Part shown: piece after piece, positions 54,235 through 63,897 of the stretch
Numbering within the stretch: position 1 is the stretch's first letter
Layout of the letters: every line of letters begins with the position of its first letter
Assembly (NCBI GenBank): GCA_019925095.2
Contig: CM034392.1
Coordinates: forward strand, 9,663,887-9,727,886
Direction of reading: 5' to 3'
DNA length: 64,000 bases
DNA from: Dendrolimus kikuchii
Lineage: Eukaryota > Arthropoda > Insecta > Lepidoptera > Lasiocampidae
The notes under the pieces: model-generated
Databases searched by the model: none
Seen by the model: the letters and a program-made list of their open reading frames with translations, nothing else
Told to the model about the DNA's origin: nothing
Translations under genes and position numbers: made by a program

Positions 54235-55040
54235 ATGGTTGTGAAAAGGGATTAACACACTTTTTGATTAATCTACTCATTTTTGTGTTTAGTTTTTTTG
54301 TTATAAATAACAGTAAAATTTAAATTATATACTTCAATATACAAAATTCAAGTGTATTTTCCCGATTAAAAAAAAAAACAAAATTTAAGTGAAAAATAAA
54401 TAACTGTTTATAGAGTTTGGTATATCTAAAAGTTTGTCTCGTATAAGCGCTGAAGCGGCTCGACGGATTTCAATGAAAATTTTAGGGATTAAAGAAGAAA
54501 CTTTATCTTAAATGTTCATGTATATTTATTTCATTTCAATATCTTGCAGAGTACAAAATAAATTAATATGAATTTGATATAGGCTATAGTATATTTCATA
54601 AACTTCTATCAATCTTCTAATGTGATCAGATGCTATGTATATTATGACAACGACGATTATTATATTTAGGTAAATTGTGAAGTGAAATTGAAAATCAATA
54701 TAAGAGGTAATAAATTAATGAAATGGTCCTTGCAACTCGTAGTTGCAAGTTAGTCGAAATCTGGGCAGTTAAGTGAAGTTGCCTCGCGTAGAACAATTAC
54801 GAACAATATTAGGTACTAGGGTAACATATTTGCGGGGTTGTAGTAGCGTGTTTACTAGTGGTAAATGTGTGTAGTTTTTGTGAGAGGTTAGTTGTCGCGG
54901 CGGTGACGGGTCTGGCCACTCCGACCGCACTAGAGCTGCGGAGTGCGGCAATTAAAACTTGCGAATGTCAAGTGCGGTGTAGACGAGACCGAGCTTTATT
55001 ATTTTTACATTTGCATGCAAAAAAATAAACCGATACTTAT
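54235..55040. other. AT-rich DNA with GC-rich patch at 54880-54990
   Basis: gtcgcggcggtgacgggtct...gcactagagctgcggagtgc is GC-rich, repeat-free here, and contains the imperfect inverted pair ccactccg/cggagtg. No exon seen. 54420-54590 includes a weak element block (ggcggctcgacggatttcaa type). Confidence 0.35.
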
Positions 55041-55044
55041 AAAT

Positions 55045-55580
55045 ACAGTGAAACCTCAATACAACGATTTTCTCAATGTAATCATTTTTTTGAAGTCCCC
55101 TGGAATCGACCATAAGATTTAACACAAATGAAACCTTTACATTACGAATACACTTTTGTAAAAACCTCTTTATAATGAATTTTCAATAATTGCAAAACAT
55201 AATATAAATTAAAAGAAAGTATAATAATTAACTTCTTCTAACACAATGATTTTTGTCAACCTGTAAACCTTTGCATAAAGTATTCTATCAATCCATCTAA
55301 CAAGAACTCATGTCTCGACAGGTTCAAACGTATTATTTATACGTTACGTTTATACGTTTACCTTAAGACAATCCAGAAATTTAAACTTTCATAATAAATT
55401 ATGTTTAGTTAGTGTTGTAAGGTAATTAAATACGTATTAAAGTGCGTTCATTATAATGTGCTTTACGTACTTTTTTAGTTTCCCTTAAACTCGCTAAAAC
55501 GAATCTTAGACCGAATTAACCTCTATATATAACAAACCTCATTGTAAAGAATTTCTTTGTACAAGGATTCTAATAATAAT
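55045..55580. mobile_element. Tc1/pogo-like MITE, decayed
   Basis: Starts taCAGTGAAACCTCAATACA with repeated cctc(t/a)...taa..aac blocks, and near the right end has cctctatatataacaaacct and cattgtaaagaa. CAGTGAAACCTC is a known terminus of pogo/Tigger-type elements in insects. The matching right terminus is lost. Confidence 0.5.
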
Positions 55581-55581
55581 G

Positions 55582-55582
<1 letters not shown>

Positions 55583-55617
<35 letters not shown>
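55583..55617. repeat. (TA)n microsatellite
   Basis: About 17 consecutive TA units directly before tactagagattacccagcgg, possibly the 5' or 3' end of an eroded Helitron-like element. Confidence 0.85.
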
Positions 55618-55810
55618 TAGAGATTACCCAGCGGCTGCGCAGTGGGTCAAACTCTGGTGCGTGCCTCTAGTTTAAAGAGCAAGCATAAATACAGGTTACA
55701 CTCGAGCATCTAGCCCCCTCTGTCAGCAACTTGTATAAAGAATCATACTTGCCATACTTAAAAAGAATTAACATACAATTGCTCAAATATATAAAGCAGA
55801 TGTGATCAAA

Positions 55811-56195
55811 TATCTGAGAGTACTAAGCGGCCAAAACTTAAATTATAAACATCACTGCACTGGTTTATCAGCATGAACACGGAAGTTGATTCTCATCATG
55901 TTAAAATTCCGTCACTCTGCTTCTTTTGAAATTTTAAGGTCAACTTATATAGCCTTGGTGCAGCCTATCTTAAAATATTGCTTTTCTCCCGGGGGGGCTT
56001 CTAAAACATTAATGATACACGTTGAAAGAGCACAAAGAGGGGTGCTAAAATGCTAAAAACTATGTTGAAAAGGCCACGTAGACATCCCACTACAATACAC
56101 AGTATACAAGGAAAGTAGAGTTCTGAATGTTCGTGAATTGTTTATTTTAAAGACTTCTCTAGCAGTTCAAAGATCCGTTTGTTTATATAGATAAA
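55811..56195 (+). pseudogene. Non-LTR reverse transcriptase C-terminus (CR1/jockey group)
   Basis: One frame reads IKYLRVLSGQNLNYKHH, LSA, a stop, TRKLILIMLKFRHSASFEIL, RSTYIALVQPILKYCFSPGG, ASKTLMIHVERAQRGVLK, stop codons, then VDIPLQYTVYKESRVLNVRE, LFILKTSLAVQRSVCL. YLG..LD..L.W..H, then LY..LV.P.L.YG...WG.A, Q...L, YP....Y....VL..R.L..LK is the thumb and C-terminal part of CR1/jockey-group reverse transcriptases. Only four stops interrupt about 125 codons with few frame changes, so decay is moderate. The catalytic core is absent. Confidence 0.75.
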
Positions 56196-56228
56196 AAATA
56201 TGATGACAATATACCGGCCAAATCTCTA

Positions 56229-56387
56229 TCTATATAAAAATGAATCTCTATTTCCCTTGGTCACGCCATCACGCGGGAACGGCTGGACCGATTTCGCAAA
56301 TATTTTTTTTGTTGTGTTTGTTATTGTCAGGAGAAGGTTCTTATGAAAGAAAAAAATAAGAAAATGCGCGGAAAATTAGAAAATTTA
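56229..56387 (+). mobile_element. Helitron-like 5' part, interrupted by the insertion at 56400
   Basis: A/TCTATATAAAAATGAATCTC followed by ccgatttcgcaaatattttt. Sequence resuming after 56535 may be the rest, but no CTAG end was found. Confidence 0.45.
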
Positions 56388-56399
56388 AGAATACTTAAC

Positions 56400-56523
56400 A
56401 TACATACATACATACATAACTTCACGCCAGTTCCCTTGCGGGGTAGGCATGAACAACAGAGCGCCATTCAGGCTTATTCTTACACACCTCAATTGCTTCT
56501 TTGACATTCATAACTCTTGTCAT
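56400..56523 (-). mobile_element. (TATG)n-tailed non-LTR 3' end with 12-bp TSD
   Basis: A perfect AGAATACTTAAC lies at 56388-56399 and 56524-56535. The minus strand reads MTRVMNVKEAIEVCKNKPEW, then RSVVHAYPARELA, a stop, ending in (TATG)n. Same family as 1292-1397, with a different truncation point, as expected for independent target-primed insertions. Confidence 0.85.
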
Positions 56524-56689
56524 AGAATACTTAACCACCATATAATTTTTTTTCTAATCTACCCTTAGCGCTTTGGACAATATAAACTTTTTTAAAGTTC
56601 TTTTGACATTTGACATAGACTTGACAGAATGCATGCTGCAAATATCGTCAAAGAGGATGTAAAAAAACTGAATACCGTTTAAAACAGGT

Positions 56690-56870
56690 GCTTTGGTCGG
56701 AGTTATTTTATTGTTAAAATACATGTATAATCGGGTTCCAATATTTAGGTGAAATTATTTTTGTGTGTGTTTAAGTGGGTCCCGGGATGGTTAAGATCAT
56801 ACGATCATCATAAGATCTACCGGTAGGTGGCACCGCTAAAGCCTTCCTAACCGGTGGGACCTATTTTGAT
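56690..56870 (+). mobile_element. Helitron-like subfamily C fragment
   Basis: gtgtgtttaagtgggtcccg, ggatggttaagatca and taccggtaggtggcaccgct match the subfamily C body (34116-34540, 36588-37098). Neither terminus remains. Confidence 0.5.
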
Positions 56871-57181
56871 GATAACATATGCTAACATATGCTTTCACAG
56901 AGTGCCTAATGGTGTCATCCTTAGAATAAAATGTATTATTTTTATATAATACATAAGCCTACACACACACCCCCCTCCTCCATGTAGTACATGTTAGAAA
57001 GGTTATATTCTCTAATATTTATCTTTATACCATGTATTTTTAATGAATAATTATTATGTATATACGTTTATGTATTTAATAAATATGCAGGTGACGTACA
57101 TACAAAACGAGGCCAGTGGTCTCTGTAAAACGCATCTTACCATCCATGACACACAATTTTACTCTAGTGCTACGTAGTCTC

Positions 57182-58004
57182 AAAATTGGGCTAAAAGTGG
57201 ACTAAAGTTGGGCTAAAATAGGGCTAATATTGGTCTAAAATATTGGAATAATATTAGTCTAAAAATTGACTAAAAGTGGACTAATATTGGACTAAAATTT
57301 ATATAAAATTGAACTACATTGGGGAAAAACTTGGAATAAAATTGGGCTAAGGTTGGACTATATTGGGCTACGGTTTGACTAATATTAGATTAAAATTGCG
57401 CTATCGTTTGACTAAGATTGAGCTAAAATTGAAATGAAATTAGGCTACATTTCGGCTAATATTAAGACTAAAATTGGGCTAATATAAGTCTAGGCTTTGA
57501 CTAATACTGGACTAAAACTGCGCTATGGATTGACTAAAATTGGGCCAAAATTGAGCTAATATTTTACTAAAATTGGGCTAATACTGGTCCATATAAGACT
57601 AAAAATATTATAAAATTAATTTACGTTTGACTAAAATTGGTCTAATATAGGACTAAAACTGGTATAAAATGGGGCTAACTTTGGACTAATATGGGTTTGA
57701 CATACGACTAAAACCGGGATAAACGGGTTCTTATGTTGGTCTAAAATTTGCTAAAAATGGACTAAAATAGGGCTACAATCAGACTAAAGTTGGACGAACA
57801 TTGGACTAAAATTAGTCTAATATTGGTTTAAAACAGTACAATAATGCTATAATTAGACTAAAGTTGGTTTAAGTTTAGAATATAATTGGGCTAATATTGA
57901 TTTAACATAGGACTAAAATTGGGCTAATGTTGGATTATAATTGGGCTAATAATGGACTAAAATCGGGCTAAAACTAGGTTAATATTGGACTTAAATTCGG
58001 CTAA
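57182..58004 (+). repeat. 823-bp array of an 11-bp unit (about 75 copies)
   Basis: The sequence can be cut into successive 11-mers near AAAATTGGGCT or AATATTGGACT, with slips of one base only occasionally. Units differ at several positions, so the array is old. The CT/A boundary and A/T-rich half are conserved. The period is close to one DNA helical turn. No open frame and no match to other arrays in the window. It is followed by hairpins at 58036-58100. Confidence 0.85.
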
Positions 58005-58035
58005 ATCGCCAAAATTACTAAAAACGCCAAAATGA

Positions 58036-58099
58036 CCAAAATGATCAAACAGATACATCTGTTTGATCATTTTGGTACCAATTTGACTGTAGTCAAATT
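58036..58099. repeat. Two adjacent hairpins with 2-base loops
   Basis: Stem 1: 58036-58054 (ccaaaatgatcaaacagat) with 58057-58075, loop AC, perfect 19 bp. Stem 2: 58080-58088 (aatttgact) with 58091-58099, loop GT. The motif ccaaaatga also occurs before and after, so these hairpins arose within a small repeat of gaccaaaatga/tcattttggt. Confidence 0.9.
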
Positions 58100-58241
58100 T
58101 GGTTAATTTGGTCATTTTGCCAATTGGCAAATTACAAAAAACCTATCCTACTTTCTGGGATAACCTAAATCTATCCCAAAATCTATCGCATTATCCGGGT
58201 TGAAAAGTATCCTTTAAACCTTCGATATTAAAATTACATAT

Positions 58242-58726
58242 TGTTACGAGTTGCAGGACTCGAATTAAAATGCCGTTAGGATTACTATAGAATTCATTAA
58301 GACTATACACGTATAACACGGGTACAAATATAACTGAACACAATCATTTCAAACGTAATGCACGATTCAATAACACACTCAAAGTCCGTCACTAAATAGA
58401 TTATCGAATGTAAACAAGTCTTGCCTCGCGGCTGGTTATCACTAGACTGCCTCACCCCTCTATTGGGGCATTGATTTATACTGTACAAATACAATATGTC
58501 TGCTTGACCGCGTGGACTGAGTTTTTCAAGAATCACACCTGGCTACTGACTACCATAAAGATTATATATACACAATGGGCTGCTTTTTTTTTTTCCAATC
58601 ACAAATTTTAAACACAAAGTAAACAAAAGAAGACAGTCCTAAATCGTTTCAATGTCATTAGCTCAAACGCCGGCGGGTAATAAATGTGCTTTGTTTACAG
58701 ATATGCAGATGGCCCAAATTGTAACA
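58242..58726 (-). mobile_element. Solo LTR, 485 bp, ATAT target duplication
   Basis: TGTTACGAG start, TTGTAACA end, ATAT at 58238-58241 and 58727-58730. Closely parallels 53763-54228 over gcaggactcgaattaaaatg, cgcggctggttatc, actgtacaaatacaatatgt and ggctactgactaccat. The polyadenylation motif has mutated (ttcatt for tttatt). Same orientation, about 4.5 kb from its sister. Confidence 0.8.
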
Positions 58727-58734
58727 ATATATAT

Positions 58735-59175
58735 CAAATTTTAGCCAAATCGATCCAGTAGTTTTTCCTTGAAAACGGAACAGACATTCGGTTCGGACAG
58801 ACAAACAGAGATACTTTCGCATTTATAATATTAAATTTCATATATATATTCATATAATAATTATAAATTAATATAATAATATAAATTTCATATATATAGT
58901 CAAAGTTACACTGTATTCACTGAGAGGTGTTGTAACTGCTGGCTGGCAGTGGATAAAGTTTTCTTATTTATTTTTTCACTTTACTTCATCACGCTGCTGC
59001 ACTGTAGATCTTATCCTGACTTCATTTAATGTTGTTATTTAAACTTGTATATTTTGTTGGAATATAAAAAATAATAGAACGCCTTTATTGCAGGTCATGA
59101 GAAGGAGCTTTTTAACACTGACTTTCGCACTCCGAGTTTAAAAAACGATTAATTTAAAAATAATATAAATATGTG
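58735..59175. other. Decayed element end and AT-rich DNA
   Basis: agccaaatcgatccagtagt, ttcggacagacaaacagaga and tttcgcatttataatattaa are the conserved inner blocks of lepidopteran Helitron-like or LINE-tail repeats, without ends. gaaatttatat-type direct repeats follow at 58840-58900. Confidence 0.45.
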
Positions 59176-59180
59176 TAATG

Positions 59181-59505
59181 CTCCTGCTACACCTGGGATG
59201 ATGTTAGTATCAGTGACTATATCACGTAGTAGCCAAGGGTTAATGACGTTAAATATTAACAGATAACTCATGTATACACAGTAACTGGCCAGATTTGGCC
59301 GTATATCATTCTTCATTTATATTTTTGAAGGAAGCAGTGAGTTCACGACGTGGAGCTTCTCTTTTTATAAAAATGTTAACTTTAATATTAATTTATTGAT
59401 GTAGTTAATCTTTAACGCGTTATTTTTTAAGTTTGTAAATAAGTCGAAATTGATCACAGTTACTCACACTAACATTAATCCGGGTGTACCATAGGTACAA
59501 TAAAA
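59181..59505. mobile_element. Family X MITE, copy 2
   Basis: Left tcctgctacacctgggatga, tgttagtatcagtgacta; right agttactcacactaacatta, atccgggtgtacc. The imperfect terminal inverted repeats are about 45 bp. Confidence 0.6.
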
Positions 59506-59553
59506 TTTGTTCGAGTTTAATTACATTTGTGGTCGAGGTTAAGAGATGATGTT

Positions 59554-59864
59554 ACAAGAAGTTGTTTCTCACTTTACTTTCACCTTCTTCCAATTATTTG
59601 GGGCGGGCACAATATGTCTTATCCTTCCTCTTTTGTGACATACGTCCTCTATCACACCACAAATCATCATGTTATACTTCAAACAATCTATCTATCTCTC
59701 TTTCACAAGAAGTTGTTTCTTGCTTTTCTTTCAGCTTCTCCTAATTATTTGGGTTCGGCACAATATATCTCAGGAAGAATAAGTCCTTCCTCTATTATGA
59801 CATGTTCTCTGTCACACGACAAATCATCATGTCATCCTACACATAATATATCCATCTCTCTTTC
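59554..59864 (+). repeat. Tandem duplication of a ~155-bp unit
   Basis: acaagaagttgtttct...ttccaattatttgggg...cacaatat...caaatcatcatg...atctctctttc occurs at 59554-59704 and 59705-59864, and a third copy starts (ataagaagtt). A plus frame (59527-59868) stays open across both units, giving PNYLG and similar repeats, but codon content gives no support for a gene. Confidence 0.75.
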
Positions 59865-59986
59865 ATAAGAAGTTTTTTGTAACAACTTTAATATAAATAT
59901 ATTTTATATAAAAAAAATATTTACTAGTTATTTTGATAAGTAAAACAAAACAGTCGTCTACAAGGAAACCAATATAATAAAACAAG

Positions 59987-60172
59987 TCAATCCACAGAAC
60001 ACGATATACGGCGGAGGAAATCCGATGCGGCAGTTACAACACTTAGGGACACACAAGAGCTTTGGTAATGGTACGTGAAATTCGTGGAAAAAACCTCGTT
60101 GTGGCCCATCATCATGGTCATTAACGATTTCATAAAAGGCTTATAGGGCTCGCTTTCCTTTCCCCGTGTCAT
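59987..60172 (-). other. Unrecognised 61-codon open frame in a GC-richer block
   Basis: Minus ATG opens MTRGKESEPYKPFMKSLMTM, MMGHNEVFSTNFTYHYQSSC, VSLSVVTAASDFLRRISCSV and a stop. The block 59980-60250 is non-repetitive and GC-richer than its surroundings. Could be a small gene, an exon or a conserved non-coding element. Confidence 0.25.
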
Positions 60173-60769
60173 ATTTTCCGTCGGCTCGACCGTTTCCGAA
60201 GCACTTAGAAATATACCTCAGCGAAGGCGGACGGCCTCCTGCCCCACATACCTACGGATGAATATACAATTGTTTATATTATTTTTATTTTAACATGTCT
60301 AATAAGTATATTTAGATAATTTAGATCGTTACAACGTGTTTTGTAAGTCACGTTTAAAATGTATAACTTCGAAGTTGACTCAGTGTTGAATTTTTTTTCA
60401 GTGTACATAGACCTGTATTACAGGCAGATCTTAAAAATATAACAATGTTGCTTAGGGAAAATTTTTCAATCATCGAAATAATTATAACCAGACTGATTTT
60501 AAGAGGGAGACAATTAATTTGTTCATGTTGTAGTTTATACTATGAATAGCTTTTGCCAGACGATTGAAAAATCAGCCCTTAATAACTTTTTATTTACGTC
60601 AATCGGTGGCCATATAGCTTCCAAAATCTTAAAAATTATGCCCCCCTCTAATTTTTAAATTGTGAAGAGACGTATTTTGAAAAACTTAAAACCTTTCTAC
60701 GAATATTGGTTTTCAAGGAAACTAGAAGTTATCTCAGAAATTACTTAATTGCATTTTATTAAATGCTTA

Positions 60770-60869
60770 CGGTCTTATTCATAATTATTGAGTTAGAGTA
60801 AGTTTGAAGGCTTCATTAAAGTTCTTAAAGAAGCCTACAAACTTAATTACTAAAATATGAATAAGACCG
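60770..60869. mobile_element. 100-bp MITE with TTA target duplication
   Basis: CGGTCTTATTCATA at the left and TATGAATAAGACCG at the right are perfect 14-bp inverted repeats; pairing continues imperfectly inwards (agtttgaaggctt/aagcctacaaact). TTA flanks it at 60767-60769 and 60870-60872, the TWA target typical of PIF/Harbinger transposons. Confidence 0.8.
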
Positions 60870-60944
60870 TTATTGTAAAGTTTTGTAGCCAAATGATAAT
60901 AAGCTTATTAAAAAAGATTTTCAAATACAAGCTTTTAAAATCCA

Positions 60945-61215
60945 GGATATCATGTAGCAGCAGAGTGCTAGCCAAGACAAGTAAAACGAGCTCAAGCACG
61001 ACGGGTCTATCTTGTTTAGTACAGGAGTTCCTATGGCCACCTTCCGACTCCATCATCAGATTAGCTCCATGGTACCATATTATTACATTGTCACGCGATA
61101 TACATATGCGTGCAAAATTTCAGCTCCATCGGAAACAGGGAAGTTGGTCAAATTTAACTTGCAAGATTCCACCCGAACTTACATACATACATACATAGGT
61201 ACATCCATTGCACGT
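60945..61215 (+). repeat. LINE 3'-tail fragment with (CATA)n
   Basis: gagctcaagcacgacgggtc, gttcctatggccaccttccg, atcagattagctccatggta, caaaatttcagctccatcgg and ggtcaaatttaacttgcaag, followed by acatacatacatacata, is a well-known lepidopteran LINE 3' end. Frames here are artefacts. Confidence 0.6.
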
Positions 61216-61219
61216 TAAA

Positions 61220-62340
61220 TAAAAGCTTCTAGAAACAGCGGTCGTTTTTCACCTGTGCGGAATGTGCGTAGTCCAATATGTAAGTTGTATTATATTTATC
61301 TGGAAACACTGACTGATAAGGATGCAATTTTTTTACACTATAATGTGAACAAAGTTAAATTTTGTTTTCTATACCAATAAGCCTGAAATGATTATCTTGC
61401 AGGGTTCAGAAGATATGCAATTAAAAGGCAAGTATCGCACGAATTTAGTGGCGGACTTAAATATATGACAAAGTACACAACTTACATAATGTGTAGTATA
61501 GGTATAGTATATCGGTAGCTTATAATAATGCAGAAAAAATACCTCTAACGCATACGAAGAAAACTCAAAATCTGCGACATTAAAATCCTTTCGAAACAAT
61601 ATTCACTGAAATTGAAGTACAATTGCACCTGTAATTGACACGATGAAATATGATAATATGCACAAGTGGTGGATTTTAAAGGATAAATGTTTGAGAGAGG
61701 GAGGTGAAATTGTGGAATCAATTGCTCGGTTGCGGCTAACGGGCCACGAAAGGCGATAAGCTAAACTTACGACGCCTTTTGTATTCCTGGTATTTTATTG
61801 TGATCTCTGAATATTCGAGTAACAGTTCCCCTCTTTTATACGAAATTTCATAGTAAATATTTTACGCATAAGCTTTGATAAATGATTGGGTACTTCTTCT
61901 CTTTACTTTAGCTTTTATGACTGAATTGTTTTTGAATTCTATCCAATATACATACTAAGCTACGTTTTATAGTTCACGTATATCACGGCTATTTTACTCA
62001 AGAATTCCTGTAATAAATTATTAAAAGTTTGTCCCTCATTCATTTATCAAGAAAATCAACAATAGGTAATATAAATATTAATATGATTTGAATTAGTTCT
62101 ATGTAACCGAGGCAACATGGTCAGACATTTGTTCCCCACAGAACTAAAAGGATTGTCTTGCAGCTTGTCTGTTGAGTCACAGACATGCAGGCTGCCAAGA
62201 ATATAATATGAGAGTACCTTACTCGGTAGCTCTACATATACACCGAAGGGTATATGTATCACTGTATCACGCAGCTCAAGTAGTCACGATTTGCTGCCTA
62301 CCTACTTTATTGTACACCAATACAAAAATTAACTTGAGAC
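61220..62340. other. AT-rich DNA, no gene
   Basis: Nothing recognised apart from the 3' tail of the LINE remnant that begins near 62280. Confidence 0.4.
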
Positions 62341-62349
62341 TAAAACTGG

Positions 62350-62560
62350 TTAATTATTTACAAAGGGCGGTCTTATCGCTAAAAAGCGATCTCTTCCGGA
62401 CAACCCCAGGAATGAATTGATATGATAATGGCGATAGAGATATATGTGGCATGTAATAATTCTGATCATTGTTTTAATTATCGGTAGCGATTTTCCTTGT
62501 CTGATAGAAACAGGCAGCGCATTCCAAAGCTGTATAGCCTTGACAACTAAAAAATTGCTG
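62350..62560 (-). pseudogene. LINE ORF terminus and 3' UTR
   Basis: Minus strand reads VVKAIQLWNALPVSIRQGKS, LPIIKTMI, later LGLSGRDRFLAIRPPF and a stop at 62350. LWNALP..IR..KSL..FK is the last conserved motif of CR1/jockey-group ORFs, and gatcgctttttagcgataag is a recurrent lepidopteran LINE terminus. Downstream gtgtacaataaagta (about 62308) could be the element's polyadenylation site. Confidence 0.6.
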
Positions 62561-62659
62561 TAAAAAGTTGAGTGTAGTTCAGATTTCTCCTGTTGTTATA
62601 GTTAAAGAACTAATAACTCTGTAGTTAATAATAAAGGATATATTTTATAATAATAAAGG

Positions 62660-62770
62660 ATATGAATGTCAAAGAAGCAAGTGAGGTGTGTAAGAATGGA
62701 CCTAAATGGCGCTCTGTTGTTCGTGCCTACCCCGCAAGGGAACTGGCGTGAAGTTATGTATGTATGTATA
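62660..62770 (+). mobile_element. (TATG)n-tailed non-LTR 3' end, copy 4
   Basis: MNVKEASEVCKNGPKWRSVV, RAYPARELA, stop, then atgtatgtatgtata. The left flank contains a tandem duplication of ataataaaggatat; a clean TSD could not be assigned. Confidence 0.65.
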
Positions 62771-62774
62771 TTTT

Positions 62775-63180
62775 AGGTTTTAACCAAAATTCATGTCTCG
62801 TTTGCGATCGAGCTTTAATGTGAACTCTAAAAAGCTAACCTTTCTGTAACCGCGGGTATCTCGCAGGAAGTCCCCGCCCTCAACCCGCGACCCTCGCACG
62901 AAACGAGAGGGTCATTAGGCAAAAAATAAACGATTACACTTGAGAAATGGAAAAATTTGCTCATTTTATATTCGAGTTCCGTTATGCTTGTTCGTATCGG
63001 CGCAAAAAGATTTTATTATGCATGCATGGATAATTTAGTGGATATCGAATAATGAAGCCACATAAAATGTATCGAAAATTTAAGGACTTTGTCAAATAAA
63101 CTAGTTTTTACCTGTGATTTCGACCGCATTCAACTTTAACTTTCTGAATTAAATACTAATGCTACTATAACGTTGAAACA
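62775..63180. other. No gene recognised
   Basis: A GC-rich patch at 62850-62920 (aaccgcgggtatctcgcagg, cgaaacgagagggtc) is repeat-free in this window. Otherwise AT-rich. Confidence 0.35.
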
Positions 63181-63184
63181 TATA

Positions 63185-63400
63185 CAGTCAAGGAGGTGAA
63201 GTCCGTCAATGGGGTAAGTTCATACACCACTCGTTTTATACCTTTTTTAAACGGAATTTAACGCCAACTACAATTCGAAGACAGAATTCAATGGTGTCTT
63301 AGCTTCACTGACTGATTTGTTGTCCTCGTAACTATTCAAATACGAAAATAATGGAAGGTGTATGAAGTTCCTCGACTGACGAACTTCGCCACCTTGACTA
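63185..63400. mobile_element. 216-bp MITE, TA target duplication
   Basis: taCAGTCAAGGAGGTGAAGT...gttcatacacc at the left is mirrored by ggtgtatgaagttc...acttcgccaccttgact at the right, an imperfect 45-bp inverted repeat. TA lies at 63183-63184 and 63401-63402. This is consistent with a Tc1/mariner-mobilised MITE. The donor-like ggggtaagtt at 63211 is inside it. Confidence 0.7.
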
Positions 63401-63504
63401 TAATTCTTATGTCCCTGCTCCATCTGGGGTAGTGTTAGTAACTGTGACTAAATGTGTCTTGTTTATAGTGTTAAAATTAACATTGTTTTTGTTTAACTGT
63501 TTTT

Positions 63505-63655
63505 GTTTTGCTTCGGTGGTGGATGACCCCTGTTGTATGTTGTTGAAGCACCACAAGGCGAGAGCCCGTGGTTCAATCGCCTTGGGAGCTAGGATTGACC
63601 GCTTATGAGGGGAGTACACAATAAGATGACCTTTGTACTCTAGATTTAATTATTG
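63505..63655 (+). repeat. Dispersed repeat family G, copy 2
   Basis: tttgcttcggtggtggatga, tatgttgttgaagcaccaca, gcccgtggttcaatcgcct and aggggagtacacaataagat match copy 1 (1575-1745). A family X MITE end (ccctgctccatctggggtag, 63411) precedes it. Confidence 0.55.
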
Positions 63656-63897
63656 CTTAATCCCCCTTACATGCAATCTTCGACTGCCTCCTCTTGGCCG
63701 TGTACCGGTACAACGTTGGATGTACTTTTAAACTTGACATTATCCGGGAGAACATCCAAGATCTGCTTGGGAAGACACGGCGAGAGAATTTTCTTAAATA
63801 CGCAATTACAATAGTGGAAGAGTTAAATAAACGAAATGGGTCAATAAATAACACTAGCAAAATATATTTGTATAAGTCAAACCAGTGCCTAATGTAA

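Noticed and set aside
57182..58004. GGGCTAA units as telomere-like sequence
   Set aside because: Period is 11 bp and the unit is not a telomeric motif.
53763..58726. One LTR provirus spanning both LTRs
   Set aside because: Each LTR has its own ATAT duplication and the interval holds unrelated elements.
59527..59868. 113-codon ORF as a gene
   Set aside because: It spans a tandem duplication of a non-coding repeat.
63211..63220. GGGGTAAGTT as a splice donor
   Set aside because: Lies inside the terminal inverted repeat of a MITE.
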